Shown: piece by piece, positions 9,012-16,940 of the stretch
How positions within the stretch are numbered: position 1 is the stretch's first letter
Layout: each line of letters opens with the position of its first letter
Assembly (NCBI GenBank): GCA_963991985.1
Contig: CAXDRX010000001.1
Location: 121,855-185,854, forward strand
Length of the DNA stretch: 64,000 nt
Source of the DNA: MED-G17 sp963991985
Lineage (GTDB): Bacteria; Bacteroidota; Bacteroidia; NS11-12g; UBA9320
Reading direction: 5' to 3'
Program-made: the position numbers and the translations under genes
The notes under the pieces: model-generated
What the model saw: the letters and a program-made list of their open reading frames with translations, nothing else
The model's database searches: none
Told to the model about the DNA's origin: nothing

Positions 9012-9641
9012 ATGGTACTAACCGGAAAAAAAGCACCTTCATTTTCTACTGGAGCAGTAATTAATGGAGAAGAACTAGTGGAGAATTTTTCATTAGATCA
9101 GTATTTAGGTAAAAAGAATGTGGTATTATTTTTTTATCCAAAAGATTTCACATTTGTATGTCCTACGGAGCTACACGCTTTTCAAGAAAAATTAGATGAA
9201 TTTAGAAATAGAGACACAGAAGTGGTTGCCTGCAGCTGTGACTCACAAGAAAGTCATTGGGGCTGGTTACAAGTGAGTAAAGACAATGGTGGTATAAAAG
9301 GGATAAACTATCCAATTATTGCTGATTTTGAAAAAACCGTTTCTACCAATTTCGGAGTTTTACACGGTGAGTACGAGTATGATGAGGAAGGCAACTTAAC
9401 TACCACAGGTCCAATGAAACCCTTGAGAGGATTATTCTTAATTGACAAGGATGGATTGGTTCAGCACCAAGTAGTTAATATGTACGCTTTAGGAAGAAGT
9501 GTGGATGAGGCATTGAGAATGGTTGATGCTTTGGCTCATTTTGAAGAAAAAGGTGAAGTATGTCCAGCCAACTGGGAAAAAGGGAAAGATGCTCTACACG
9601 AAACTTTTGAAGGTGTGGCAGATTACCTATCCAAACATTAA
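9012..9641 (+). CDS. Typical 2-Cys peroxiredoxin (AhpC/Prx1 class)
   Basis: 209 residues with a thioredoxin fold. The peroxidatic cysteine is Cys50 (FTFVCPTE) and the resolving cysteine is Cys184 (GEVCPANW), the two-cysteine pattern of AhpC/Prx1 enzymes. It reduces hydrogen peroxide and organic hydroperoxides in the cytosol, using a thioredoxin- or AhpF-type reductant not encoded nearby. The tail after Cys184 suggests the usual disulfide-linked dimer and decamer. It appears to be a single-gene unit closed by a strong terminator. An AGGAG sequence lies about 15 bases before the ATG, too far for a normal Shine-Dalgarno site. Confidence 0.95.
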   Translation: MVLTGKKAPSFSTGAVINGEELVENFSLDQYLGKKNVVLFFYPKDFTFVCPTELHAFQEKLDEFRNRDTEVVACSCDSQESHWGWLQVSKDNGGIKGINYPIIADFEKTVSTNFGVLHGEYEYDEEGNLTTTGPMKPLRGLFLIDKDGLVQHQVVNMYALGRSVDEALRMVDALAHFEEKGEVCPANWEKGKDALHETFEGVADYLSKH

Positions 9642-9651
9642 TTATTCCATG

Positions 9652-9682
9652 AAAAAGCACCCTTATTTTGGGTGTTTTTTTT
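9652..9682. terminator. Bidirectional intrinsic terminator between peroxiredoxin and DUF983 genes
   Basis: An 11-bp stem (AAAAAGCACCC paired with GGGTGTTTTTT, one G-T wobble) encloses a 7-base loop (TTATTTT). It is flanked by an A tract on the left and a T tract on the right. It sits in the 39-base gap between two convergent genes and can stop transcription from both sides. It is the clearest terminator in the window. Confidence 0.85.
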
Positions 9683-10094
9683 ATTTACTCGAAGGATCGA
9701 ATTTTCTGTAAGGTGCCGTGAGATAAATCAACAACATTCTCGAGAATCGAAAAATAATTGGTACAAGACTGACAATGACAATCATCATACAAAATGCCAT
9801 TGAAAAGAAATACCGATCCAAACCAAAGTAAAAAAAGAACATCATTAGGGGAACACAAATAGCAACCACTAAGGCATAGCTAAAGTACATTGCTCCCCAA
9901 AAGTATCCTGGTTCTGGCTCAATTCTAACACCGCAAAAAGGACAAAAAGTGTGCATTTTTGTGAAACTTTTAAGATTGTAAGGACCACTTAAAAAAAAAT
10001 CCCCCTCCCTGCACCTCGGACATTTACAAGCAAACATTGCTCCTAATAATGACCGTCCAGCTAGGCTCTTTTTTTTCTTTTGTTGTAAAACCAT
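9681..10094 (-). CDS. DUF983 family zinc-ribbon membrane protein
   Basis: 137 residues. Two Cys-x2-Cys pairs (CKCPRCREGD near residue 23 and FCPFCGVR near residue 50) form the probable zinc ribbon, followed by GYFWGAMYFSYA and two hydrophobic helices (about 75-95 and 100-120). This is the DUF983 layout, common in Bacteroidota and alphaproteobacteria and often near cytochrome oxidase genes. The molecular function is unknown. It is the last gene of the oxidase operon, and its start overlaps the preceding small gene by 34 bases, indicating coupling. Confidence 0.85.
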   Translation of the reverse strand: MVLQQKKKKSLAGRSLLGAMFACKCPRCREGDFFLSGPYNLKSFTKMHTFCPFCGVRIEPEPGYFWGAMYFSYALVVAICVPLMMFFFYFGLDRYFFSMAFCMMIVIVSLVPIIFRFSRMLLIYLTAPYRKFDPSSK

Positions 10095-10288
10095 GCACCT
10101 CCAACGATAGCAACTGCAATGTAAGGAGTTGCCAAAAGATATAAAATTCCATCGTTTAAACCTGCACCTTTGCTATGTCCTTTTCCATCTTTCCTCGCAG
10201 ATTCTACTGCTGTTTTGCACATCGGACACTGCGCCTGCACCTGGCCTAAGGCGGCAAACAAAATGGTGAAAAGCAGAATTTTTCTCAT
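10061..10288 (-). CDS. Small exported membrane protein with a CPMC motif, oxidase-operon associated
   Basis: 75 residues: a signal peptide (residues 1-19, ending QVQAQ), then CPMCKTAVESA, a short Gly/Lys-rich linker, one membrane helix (about 45-68) and a basic KRKKRA tail. The CxxC pair just after the predicted cleavage site would sit on the periplasmic side. I do not recognise a named family. Its position between the DUF420 and DUF983 genes at the tail of the cox operon suggests a role in oxidase assembly, for example copper or thiol handling, but that is inference only. It overlaps the DUF983 gene by 34 bases. Confidence 0.75.
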   Translation of the reverse strand: MRKILLFTILFAALGQVQAQCPMCKTAVESARKDGKGHSKGAGLNDGILYLLATPYIAVAIVGGAWFYNKRKKRA

Positions 10289-10322
10289 GGAACAAAGATA
10301 ATCAGGATCCTATTAATTTGGA

Positions 10323-10853
10323 CTAAAAAGAATAAAATGGCTCAATCATTAGGTAAACAATTACACCCGTAAAGGTAACGTATAACCATATGGGGTAACT
10401 AAACCTTGTCATTCGCTTATGTTTCTCAAAATCATTATTTAATGCATAATAAAAAGACATCAGAACTAGAGGCAATACAATTGCAGCCAAAAGTATATGA
10501 GATACAAGGATTAAGTAGTAAAAGGTTCTCATTGCTCCTTGACCACCATAGGTTGTTTCGTCATATAACCAATGAAAAATAACATAACTCACCAAAAAAA
10601 GAGCAGATAAAAAAAACACAGAAATATTGATTTTCTTGTGTTGCTCAATTTTTTTGGCTTTTATTTTACCCAAGCTTACCAAAAGAAGAACGAAACATGA
10701 CCCATTAATCATGGCATTTATAAAAGGCAAATGCCTTGTAAATAAAGGAATCCTTGATGGTCTGGGCAAAATATTCTCGTTGAGAACAACAACTAAAGCC
10801 GCAACAACAATACTTACTCCTAGAACAACTCTAAAAATCTTTTTCTCGCTCAT
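10323..10853 (-). CDS. DUF420 family membrane protein (CtaM/YozB-like)
   Basis: 176 residues with about five hydrophobic helices and conserved family features: PRPSRIPLFTRHLPFINAM near the N-terminus, then histidines in VIFHWLYDETTYGG, LVSHILLAAIVLP and HKRMTRFSYPIWLYVTFTGV. DUF420 proteins accompany aa3/caa3 oxidase genes; the Gram-positive homologue CtaM is reported to be needed for cytochrome aa3 maturation. A role in heme-copper oxidase assembly is therefore likely here. The gene start overlaps the end of the SCO gene by 23 bases. Confidence 0.85.
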   Translation of the reverse strand: MSEKKIFRVVLGVSIVVAALVVVLNENILPRPSRIPLFTRHLPFINAMINGSCFVLLLVSLGKIKAKKIEQHKKINISVFFLSALFLVSYVIFHWLYDETTYGGQGAMRTFYYLILVSHILLAAIVLPLVLMSFYYALNNDFEKHKRMTRFSYPIWLYVTFTGVIVYLMIEPFYSF

Positions 10854-11508
10854 TTTCTTCTAAATCTTTGTATTCTTTAAATAACATTTTGATGTCTTCA
10901 ACAACTTTTCGATATACATCATGAGTCCTGCTTTCGTAAATTCCTCTTATTCTTTTTTCTCGATCCACCAGAAAAAATTTTTCACTATGGATAAAATCCA
11001 CTGGATTGTCTCCAGATGTAGTTACTGCATGATAATCGTACTGAGCTAAGTCATATATTTCCGACTTCTTTCCTGTAACGAAATGCCATTTCTTCGTTTC
11101 AAATCCATAACGTTTTGAATAGTTCCGTAGTACCGCAACACTATCATGTTCTGGATGAACAGTATGGGAGATAAATTTCACTCCAGGGGTTTTTTCAAAT
11201 TTTTCTACCAAATAACTTAAATTCCGATTCATTTCTGGACAAATGTCAGGGCATGATGCGAAAAAGAAATTTGCAATAAAGATTTGGTCTTCAAATGTTC
11301 TAAGATTTACACTGTCCCCCTCTTGATTAACAAATGAAAAATCTCCTATTTTGTATGGAATTGTATCCCCTGGTATTGTCTCTGTATCTCCAAGGATGGG
11401 CAAGTAATGATATACTACACGACTTTTGAATTTGTATATCACCACCCACAGGGTTGGAATTATCAAAAGGCAAATTAATGTTATAAATACTCCTATTTTT
11501 TTGGTCAT
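10831..11508 (-). CDS. SCO1/SenC family copper chaperone
   Basis: 225 residues from the ATG at 11508, chosen because it overlaps the preceding stop as ATGA; an upstream ATG at 11544 would add residues with no family match. There is one N-terminal membrane anchor followed by a periplasmic thioredoxin-like domain. The copper-binding CxxxC is intact (FASCPDICPEMNR), and the family's distal histidine is in PVDFIHSEKFFLVD. SCO proteins deliver copper to, or reduce, the CuA site of cytochrome oxidase subunit II, which this operon encodes. A wider thiol-redox role is possible. Confidence 0.92.
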   Translation of the reverse strand: MTKKIGVFITLICLLIIPTLWVVIYKFKSRVVYHYLPILGDTETIPGDTIPYKIGDFSFVNQEGDSVNLRTFEDQIFIANFFFASCPDICPEMNRNLSYLVEKFEKTPGVKFISHTVHPEHDSVAVLRNYSKRYGFETKKWHFVTGKKSEIYDLAQYDYHAVTTSGDNPVDFIHSEKFFLVDREKRIRGIYESRTHDVYRKVVEDIKMLFKEYKDLEENEREKDF

Positions 11509-11867
11509 GCAGCAAACCAAGCATTTCCTTCCTGCAACATCCAAATGATGAAGAAAATAATAAAAAATACAGGTAAAATAATAGACATAATAAGATCTAC
11601 GCGCTCATGCTTTAGGTGCATAAATGTCCCCACAATATAATAGGCCTTAGCAATACCAAATACGATGAACAGAGATGCCTTTATGGGCATCGCCAAAATA
11701 GCCTCAGGGAAAAAGTATATAATGATATCGATGAGTGTAAGGCCAAGAAGAATCCAAAATTTCTGCCAAATATCCTTTGTGCCATGGCTTTCTGCTTTTG
11801 GAACCCAGGTTTCAGCTACAAAGTTTTTTTCTTCATGAATGTTTTCTGTTGTCATTTCTTGCTTCAT
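11505..11867 (-). CDS. Cytochrome c oxidase subunit IV (prokaryotic type)
   Basis: 120 residues with three hydrophobic helices (about 34-56, 63-83 and 92-112) and the subunit IV-type segments VFGIAKAYYIVGTFMHLKHE and LVFIIFFIIW-like hydrophobic spacing. It is a small accessory subunit of heme-copper oxidases and carries no cofactor. It is immediately downstream of the large COX3 gene (1-base gap) and overlaps the SCO gene as ATGA. Confidence 0.88.
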   Translation of the reverse strand: MKQEMTTENIHEEKNFVAETWVPKAESHGTKDIWQKFWILLGLTLIDIIIYFFPEAILAMPIKASLFIVFGIAKAYYIVGTFMHLKHERVDLIMSIILPVFFIIFFIIWMLQEGNAWFAA

Positions 11868-11868
11868 T

Positions 11869-12624
11869 TTAAATTAAATAGAAAAAGGTAAATACAAATA
11901 CCCATACCAAATCGACAAAGTGCCAATATAAACCTACTTTTTCTACCATCTCATAGTGACCTCTTTTGTCAAAGTCCGACCGAACGTTCATAATATATAC
12001 AATGATGTTGAGGACAACGCCACTAAATACATGAAATCCATGAAATCCGGTTACCACAAAGAAAAATGCGGCAAAATCTGGAACACCGAATGGATTGCTC
12101 GTTAGGCTTGCCCCTTCCGTAATAAACTGGGTCCACTCCCATGCTTGACAACCAAGAAATGCAAAACCACCTAGAATGGTCATGATCATATATTTTGAAA
12201 CCTCCTTGCGTTGCATTCTTTGTCCTGCCTCCACAGCCAAAACCATGGTAACCGAACTAAAAATGAGGATAAAAGTCATGATAGATACGAAAATTAGTGG
12301 CAAATGTATTCCATGAGCAAAAGGCAAATGATTGAAAACCAAATCGGGTGCAGGCCATGTATTCTGTGTAAAATATCCCTCATGCTGCATGGTTTCTATA
12401 AAATGTCCAAATTTATGATGCAAATCTGTCCCAAAAGGTATCTTTAAGATAGGGGCGGCAACAGAACTAAATCTAAGCGCTCCATATGCTATCAGAAGTC
12501 CCGAAAAGGTAAAGGCATCCGAGAGGAGAAATATCCACATCATTAGCTTTCCCCAACTTACTCTAAATGGAGAGTTTCCCCCACCCCATTTTTCTAATTT
12601 AGATGGTGTTACTGCTTGGGCCAT
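11869..12624 (-). CDS. Cytochrome c oxidase subunit III (longer paralogue)
   Basis: 251 residues, heme-copper oxidase subunit III fold with about five to seven membrane helices. Family segments include MMWIFLLSDAFTFSGLL, AWEWTQFITEG, FVVTGFHGFHVFSGV and WHFVDLVWVFVFTFFYL. The segment between helices 2 and 3 is long and carries HLPFAHGIHLP. It is the second COX3-type gene in tandem. Subunit III stabilises the catalytic core and does not bind metals. Bacteroidetes oxidase operons often hold two such genes, so this is probably a normal complex component. Confidence 0.92.
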   Translation of the reverse strand: MAQAVTPSKLEKWGGGNSPFRVSWGKLMMWIFLLSDAFTFSGLLIAYGALRFSSVAAPILKIPFGTDLHHKFGHFIETMQHEGYFTQNTWPAPDLVFNHLPFAHGIHLPLIFVSIMTFILIFSSVTMVLAVEAGQRMQRKEVSKYMIMTILGGFAFLGCQAWEWTQFITEGASLTSNPFGVPDFAAFFFVVTGFHGFHVFSGVVLNIIVYIMNVRSDFDKRGHYEMVEKVGLYWHFVDLVWVFVFTFFYLI

Positions 12625-12634
12625 GATTTAAGGT

Positions 12635-13210
12635 TTATTTATTCGCAAAATACAAAAACAAATATAAGTAGACCCAAAGAATACCTATAAAATGCCAATA
12701 GGTATTTAACATGTTTATAGATAAGATATTTTTTTTGTGAATTTCCATTCGAAAAGCACGAGCAATCAAGACGAATAGCGCTACCAAACCTCCCAACAAA
12801 TGGAGCCAATGAACTCCGGAAATCACATAAAAAAAACTGGCAGAAATTTTATCCCCTTTTTGAACAAAATGTAATCCCCTAGCCACCAATTCACCAAACC
12901 CAATAATTTGCAAAACAAGAAATAGGATACCAAAAAAACAGGTGATCAACAAACCAATACGGACAAATTTTATATCGTCCCGTTTTGCTGATTGATAGGC
13001 CCATTGCATAAAGAAAGAACTGATTGCAATGATTATTGACGAATACAAAAAAGCATCTGGCAAGTCAAATTTCAACCAATTTCCTTCCTTGATGCGAACA
13101 ATATAGGCACTTGTAAATCCAGCAAATAGCATAATGATGGTAATCAAAAACAACCACAAGCTAAACTTATTGGGATTTACATTTTCTGTTGAACTTTTTG
13201 TCGTATTCAT
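12635..13210 (-). CDS. Cytochrome c oxidase subunit III (shorter paralogue)
   Basis: 191 residues with five predicted helices. Segments such as FSLWLFLITIIMLFAGFTSAY, FYVISGVHWLHLLGG and YWHFIGILWVYLYLFLYF are those of five-helix COX3 subunits. It is placed 4 bases after the heme O synthase gene and 10 before the longer COX3 gene. The two proteins differ in length and N-terminus, so they are probably distinct subunits and not a recent duplication. Confidence 0.9.
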   Translation of the reverse strand: MNTTKSSTENVNPNKFSLWLFLITIIMLFAGFTSAYIVRIKEGNWLKFDLPDAFLYSSIIIAISSFFMQWAYQSAKRDDIKFVRIGLLITCFFGILFLVLQIIGFGELVARGLHFVQKGDKISASFFYVISGVHWLHLLGGLVALFVLIARAFRMEIHKKNILSINMLNTYWHFIGILWVYLYLFLYFANK

Positions 13211-13214
13211 ACGT

Positions 13215-14078
13215 CTAAATTTTGTCTATGATGAAAAAGATATACAACAATGGATTGTATATGATAGAAGCAAACATGAGTTGCTTAGCAGATTTCTTAT
13301 CTTTATTTCTTCCCAATTTACCTGAAAAATAAATCATTCCAAGCCCCAAAAATATTGCCGCAATCAAGTAAATCTTCCCTGTCATCATAAAAATGGTAGG
13401 AAGAACTGAAACCAAAACCAACATGATGGTATACCAATAAATTAGTTGTGAAACCGAAGTCATATTCTTTGAAGGCAGTAGTTGGTAACCTGCTTTTTGG
13501 TAATCTTCTTTCAATATCCACCCAATCGACCAAAAATGTGGAAATTGCCAAATAAATTGTATGCCAAATATCAATATCCCTTGGAAGTTTACTTCATGTG
13601 TGGCTGCAGTCCACCCGATTAGTGGTGGGAAAGCACCCGGAAATGCACCAACAAATACAGAAAAGGAACTAATCTTTTTCAAAGGGGTATACAAAAAAGC
13701 ATAAGAAATTAAAGACACAAAACCTAAAAAGGAAGACAAAGGATCAACATAAAAATACAGCAATGCAATTCCAATAAGCCCAGAAAGTAAAGCAAATACA
13801 ATGGCATTCTGCTTGCTTATATTTTGAACAACCAATGGACGATTTGCAGTCCTAATCATTTGGGCATCTTGTTTGATTTCAAAAAGTTGATTAAAGGTAT
13901 TCGATGAAGATACAACCAAAAATCCGCCAAAAGCCAAAAAGACAAAAGTTGGCCACTCGAATGAATTGCATCCGATGAGATATCCAAATAAGGCTGAAAG
14001 CACAACGGTAACGGTCAACCGAAATTTTACCAACCCCACATAGGCTGAAAGCTCTGGTCTATGCATTTTGGCGAACAA
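13215..14078 (-). CDS. ctaB: Heme O synthase (protoheme IX farnesyltransferase)
   Basis: 287 residues of the UbiA prenyltransferase superfamily, mostly membrane helices. The first polyprenyl-diphosphate motif is a variant (NTFNQLFEIKQDAQMIRTANRPL region, residues about 61-83) in which Asn/Glu replace some canonical Asp, while D-A-x-M-x-R-T-x-x-R-P is kept. It adds a farnesyl group to heme B to make heme O for the oxidase. The start at 14078 overlaps heme A synthase by 20 bases; an internal Met at 14066 would cut the overlap to 8 and is equally possible. Confidence 0.93.
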   Translation of the reverse strand: MFAKMHRPELSAYVGLVKFRLTVTVVLSALFGYLIGCNSFEWPTFVFLAFGGFLVVSSSNTFNQLFEIKQDAQMIRTANRPLVVQNISKQNAIVFALLSGLIGIALLYFYVDPLSSFLGFVSLISYAFLYTPLKKISSFSVFVGAFPGAFPPLIGWTAATHEVNFQGILIFGIQFIWQFPHFWSIGWILKEDYQKAGYQLLPSKNMTSVSQLIYWYTIMLVLVSVLPTIFMMTGKIYLIAAIFLGLGMIYFSGKLGRNKDKKSAKQLMFASIIYNPLLYIFFIIDKI

Positions 14079-15060
14079 TTGACTTTAATGTATAGAATTG
14101 TAAACTTAACAATAAAGCAGCAAAAAAAATGTGACTTGCTTGCCAAAATCCTGGGAAATCAAAGAATAAGTTTAAACTACCATTCAAAGCTTGAAAAAGA
14201 ACAAGCAATAAAATATAAAAAGAAACCGACTTTTTTTGATACCCAAACATTCGAAATTGTAAGAAAGATAGCAACAAAACTAGAACAAATCCTAGGCGAT
14301 GATATGAGAAAGATGGGCCCAAAATTTTGTACGCATTTAAATCAAAAACAACGCCTTCCGAATGTCTAAGGTCTACAATTTCTCTCACCCAAGTTCCAAA
14401 AAGAAGTTGAACAAATAAAACCACGGACAATAATACAATTGTATTCTTTTTTGGTTTGGTCGTTAAATTAAATTGAAACGGATGGCTCCATATGAGCGAC
14501 AACAATGCAAGCATAGCGAAAAAAAAATGAAAGGTTACCATCCCACCCAGCAGATTTGAATCAACTACTTTTGATCCAATCCAGCCATTCGCTATAACCA
14601 ATAAAAAACCTGCAATTGGCCACCAAAGAGATATCCTTGGATCTTTCTTGCCCAAAAGAGACAAAACCAACATCACAAATACACAAAGCCCAACCAAAGC
14701 ACCCCACAAACGATTGATGTATTCTATGTACGCTTTCACAACATTAAATTGATGATTGTTTTTTAAGTATGGACTTAGCATGATGGCGTTGGCCTGACGA
14801 TCCATACCAACGGATCGTAAAAAACGCACCAACTTATCGACTTTCTCCAATCTCTGTTGGTTGAAAACTTCTCGGTAATCTATCGGAAGATCCTTCTCCA
14901 CAAGAGGGGGAGCCAGCATCCCATAACATAAAGGCCAGTCAGGACAACCCATTCCAGAACCAGTACTTCGAACAAGACCGCCTAGAACAAATAGACCAAA
15001 AACGCCGATTACCGAAAAACCCGAGAAAGTTTTGTACAAACTCCCACCAAGAAATTGCAT
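14059..15060 (-). CDS. ctaA: Heme A synthase (COX15/CtaA family)
   Basis: 333 residues with eight hydrophobic helices. The N-terminus carries GGLVRSTGSGMGCPDWPLCYG, whose cysteines and Pro-Asp-Trp-Pro belong to the CtaA/COX15 signature. Conserved glutamate and histidines follow in EYINRLWGALVG, VTFHFFFAMLAL, YHRLGFVLVL and QASHIFFAALL. It oxidises the C8 methyl of heme O to formyl, giving heme A, working with CtaB encoded directly downstream. It starts 4 bases after the COX1 gene. Confidence 0.93.
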   Translation of the reverse strand: MQFLGGSLYKTFSGFSVIGVFGLFVLGGLVRSTGSGMGCPDWPLCYGMLAPPLVEKDLPIDYREVFNQQRLEKVDKLVRFLRSVGMDRQANAIMLSPYLKNNHQFNVVKAYIEYINRLWGALVGLCVFVMLVLSLLGKKDPRISLWWPIAGFLLVIANGWIGSKVVDSNLLGGMVTFHFFFAMLALLSLIWSHPFQFNLTTKPKKNTIVLLSVVLFVQLLFGTWVREIVDLRHSEGVVFDLNAYKILGPSFSYHRLGFVLVLLLSFLQFRMFGYQKKSVSFYILLLVLFQALNGSLNLFFDFPGFWQASHIFFAALLLSLQFYTLKSIVRQNA

Positions 15061-15064
15061 TCTT

Positions 15065-16930
15065 TTATGCTACCCCTTGATTAAATCCAAACCAACGCTT
15101 TAGAAGAGTAGAGAATGAAACACTTGTATCCACCATTTCTTTCTCCTCCTTCGTGGGATTGAGCTCTGGTGAAATTAAGGGATCTGTTTGCCCCTCTTCT
15201 GGAACTGTCTGTAGAATAAAGTCTTCTTCTGCACCAGGCTTGCTGTAATCATAAGCCCATCGATAAACTGTGGGTAATTCACCCGCCCAATTGCCATGAA
15301 TTCCTTCGATAGGTGAAGTCCATTCCAATGTATTGGCTTTCCACGGATTTTGTGGCGATTTTTCCCCAATAAACATACTGCTAAAGAAGTTGTAAATAAA
15401 AATCAATTGAGCAATTCCACCAATGATGGCAGCAATGGTAATTAGTACATTCACATCCATCCAAACACCGTATTCGGGTAGCAAAGTAAACTGATAGTAT
15501 CGCCTTGGAACACCTGCCAATCCCATAAAATGCATTGGAAAGAAAACCAAATACGCAGAAATAAACGTCAACCAAAAATGAATGTAACCAAGTGGCTTAT
15601 TCATCAATCTCCCAAACATTCTTGGATACCAATGGTAAATTCCCGCCAACATCCCAAAAATTGCCGAGGCGCCCATAACAATGTGAAAGTGCGCCACCAC
15701 AAAATATGTGTCGTGGAGTTGAATATCTAGGGTAGCATTTCCTAGCCATATTCCTGTCAATCCCCCAGAAATAAATAAAGAGACCAATCCTATCGCAAAC
15801 ATCATCCCATTGGTAAATCTCAAGTTACCCCGCCACAAAGTAGCAAGATAATTGAATACTTTAACCGCTGAAGGAACTGCAATGATGAGCGTGGTAATAA
15901 GAAAAACTGTGCCCAAGAAAGGATTCATGCCTGTAATAAACATGTGATGTCCCCAGACAATAAATGAAAGAAATGAAATTCCCAAAAGCGAAATCACCAT
16001 GGCTCGGTAGCCAAAAATGGGCTTTCTTGAGTTGACCGAAATCACCTCAGAGGCAATGCCCAAAGCAGGCATAATGATGATGTAAACTTCGGGATGTCCT
16101 AGAAACCAGAAAAGATGCTGAAATAAAATTGGACTTCCGCCCGTATGCTCCAATGCACCTACTCCACTTAAGTAAATATCTGACAGGTAAAAGCTAGTTC
16201 CTGCCAGTCGATCAAACATTAAAAACAAGCCACCCGACAAAAGCACAGGAAAGGACAACAAACCAACTATAGCTGTAAACAATAAAGCCCAGACAGTAAG
16301 AGGCATCCTACTCATACTCATTCCTTTTGTTCTCATATTGAGGATGGTTGAAATGTAATTGATCCCTGCCATCAGTTGAGATACTATGAAAAGAACAATA
16401 GACGTCAGCCACAGGGTCATACCCAAGCCAGAACCAGCCATGGCTTGTGGCAAAGCAGAAAGTGGAGGATAAACAGTCCAACCACCGGAAGCAGGACCCG
16501 TTTGTACAAAAAACGAGCTCATCAAAACCAAAGTTGACAAAAAGAAAAACCAATACGACAGCATATTGAGTGTGGGAGAAGCCATGTCGCGCGCGCCCAC
16601 CTGCAATGGAATAAGCAAATTGGCAAATGTACCGCTAAGACCTGCGGTTAGAACCCAAAACACCATAATAGTGCCATGGATGGTTACCAAAGCCATGTAA
16701 TAGCCTGGGTCCAATTTTCCTTCTGGAGCCCATTTGCCAAAAAACCATTCCAAGATTGGAAAACTGGTGTCAGGGTAAGCCAATTGCAAACGAAACAATA
16801 TAGACATTGTCATTCCAATGACACCCATAACAATTCCTGTGATCAGGAACTGTTTGCTTATCATTTTGTGGTCTCTACTAAAAATGTACTTAGAGACAAA
16901 ACTTTCCTTGTGGTGTTCGTGTGTGCTCAT
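15065..16930 (-). CDS. ctaD: Cytochrome c oxidase subunit I
   Basis: 621 residues, the catalytic subunit with 12 or more membrane helices. The CuB His-Tyr pair is in FWFLGHPEVYIIIMPALG, the other CuB histidines in WGHHMFITGM, and the heme a and a3 histidines in DTYFVVAHFHIVMGASA. A low-spin heme histidine lies early in VTIHGTIMVFWVLTAG. The Gly-His-Pro-Glu motif indicates an A-type heme-copper oxidase with an intact D/K-channel glutamate region. It reduces O2 to water while pumping protons. An approximately 70-residue C-terminal extension is rich in Glu, Pro and Thr and faces the cytoplasm or periplasm; its purpose is unknown. Confidence 0.97.
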   Translation of the reverse strand: MSTHEHHKESFVSKYIFSRDHKMISKQFLITGIVMGVIGMTMSILFRLQLAYPDTSFPILEWFFGKWAPEGKLDPGYYMALVTIHGTIMVFWVLTAGLSGTFANLLIPLQVGARDMASPTLNMLSYWFFFLSTLVLMSSFFVQTGPASGGWTVYPPLSALPQAMAGSGLGMTLWLTSIVLFIVSQLMAGINYISTILNMRTKGMSMSRMPLTVWALLFTAIVGLLSFPVLLSGGLFLMFDRLAGTSFYLSDIYLSGVGALEHTGGSPILFQHLFWFLGHPEVYIIIMPALGIASEVISVNSRKPIFGYRAMVISLLGISFLSFIVWGHHMFITGMNPFLGTVFLITTLIIAVPSAVKVFNYLATLWRGNLRFTNGMMFAIGLVSLFISGGLTGIWLGNATLDIQLHDTYFVVAHFHIVMGASAIFGMLAGIYHWYPRMFGRLMNKPLGYIHFWLTFISAYLVFFPMHFMGLAGVPRRYYQFTLLPEYGVWMDVNVLITIAAIIGGIAQLIFIYNFFSSMFIGEKSPQNPWKANTLEWTSPIEGIHGNWAGELPTVYRWAYDYSKPGAEEDFILQTVPEEGQTDPLISPELNPTKEEKEMVDTSVSFSTLLKRWFGFNQGVA

Positions 16931-16940
16931 TTTTCTTTGT

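Noticed and set aside
14061..14369. 102-codon plus-strand frame inside heme A synthase
   Set aside because: It is antisense to a clear CtaA gene and reads as lysine-rich noise.
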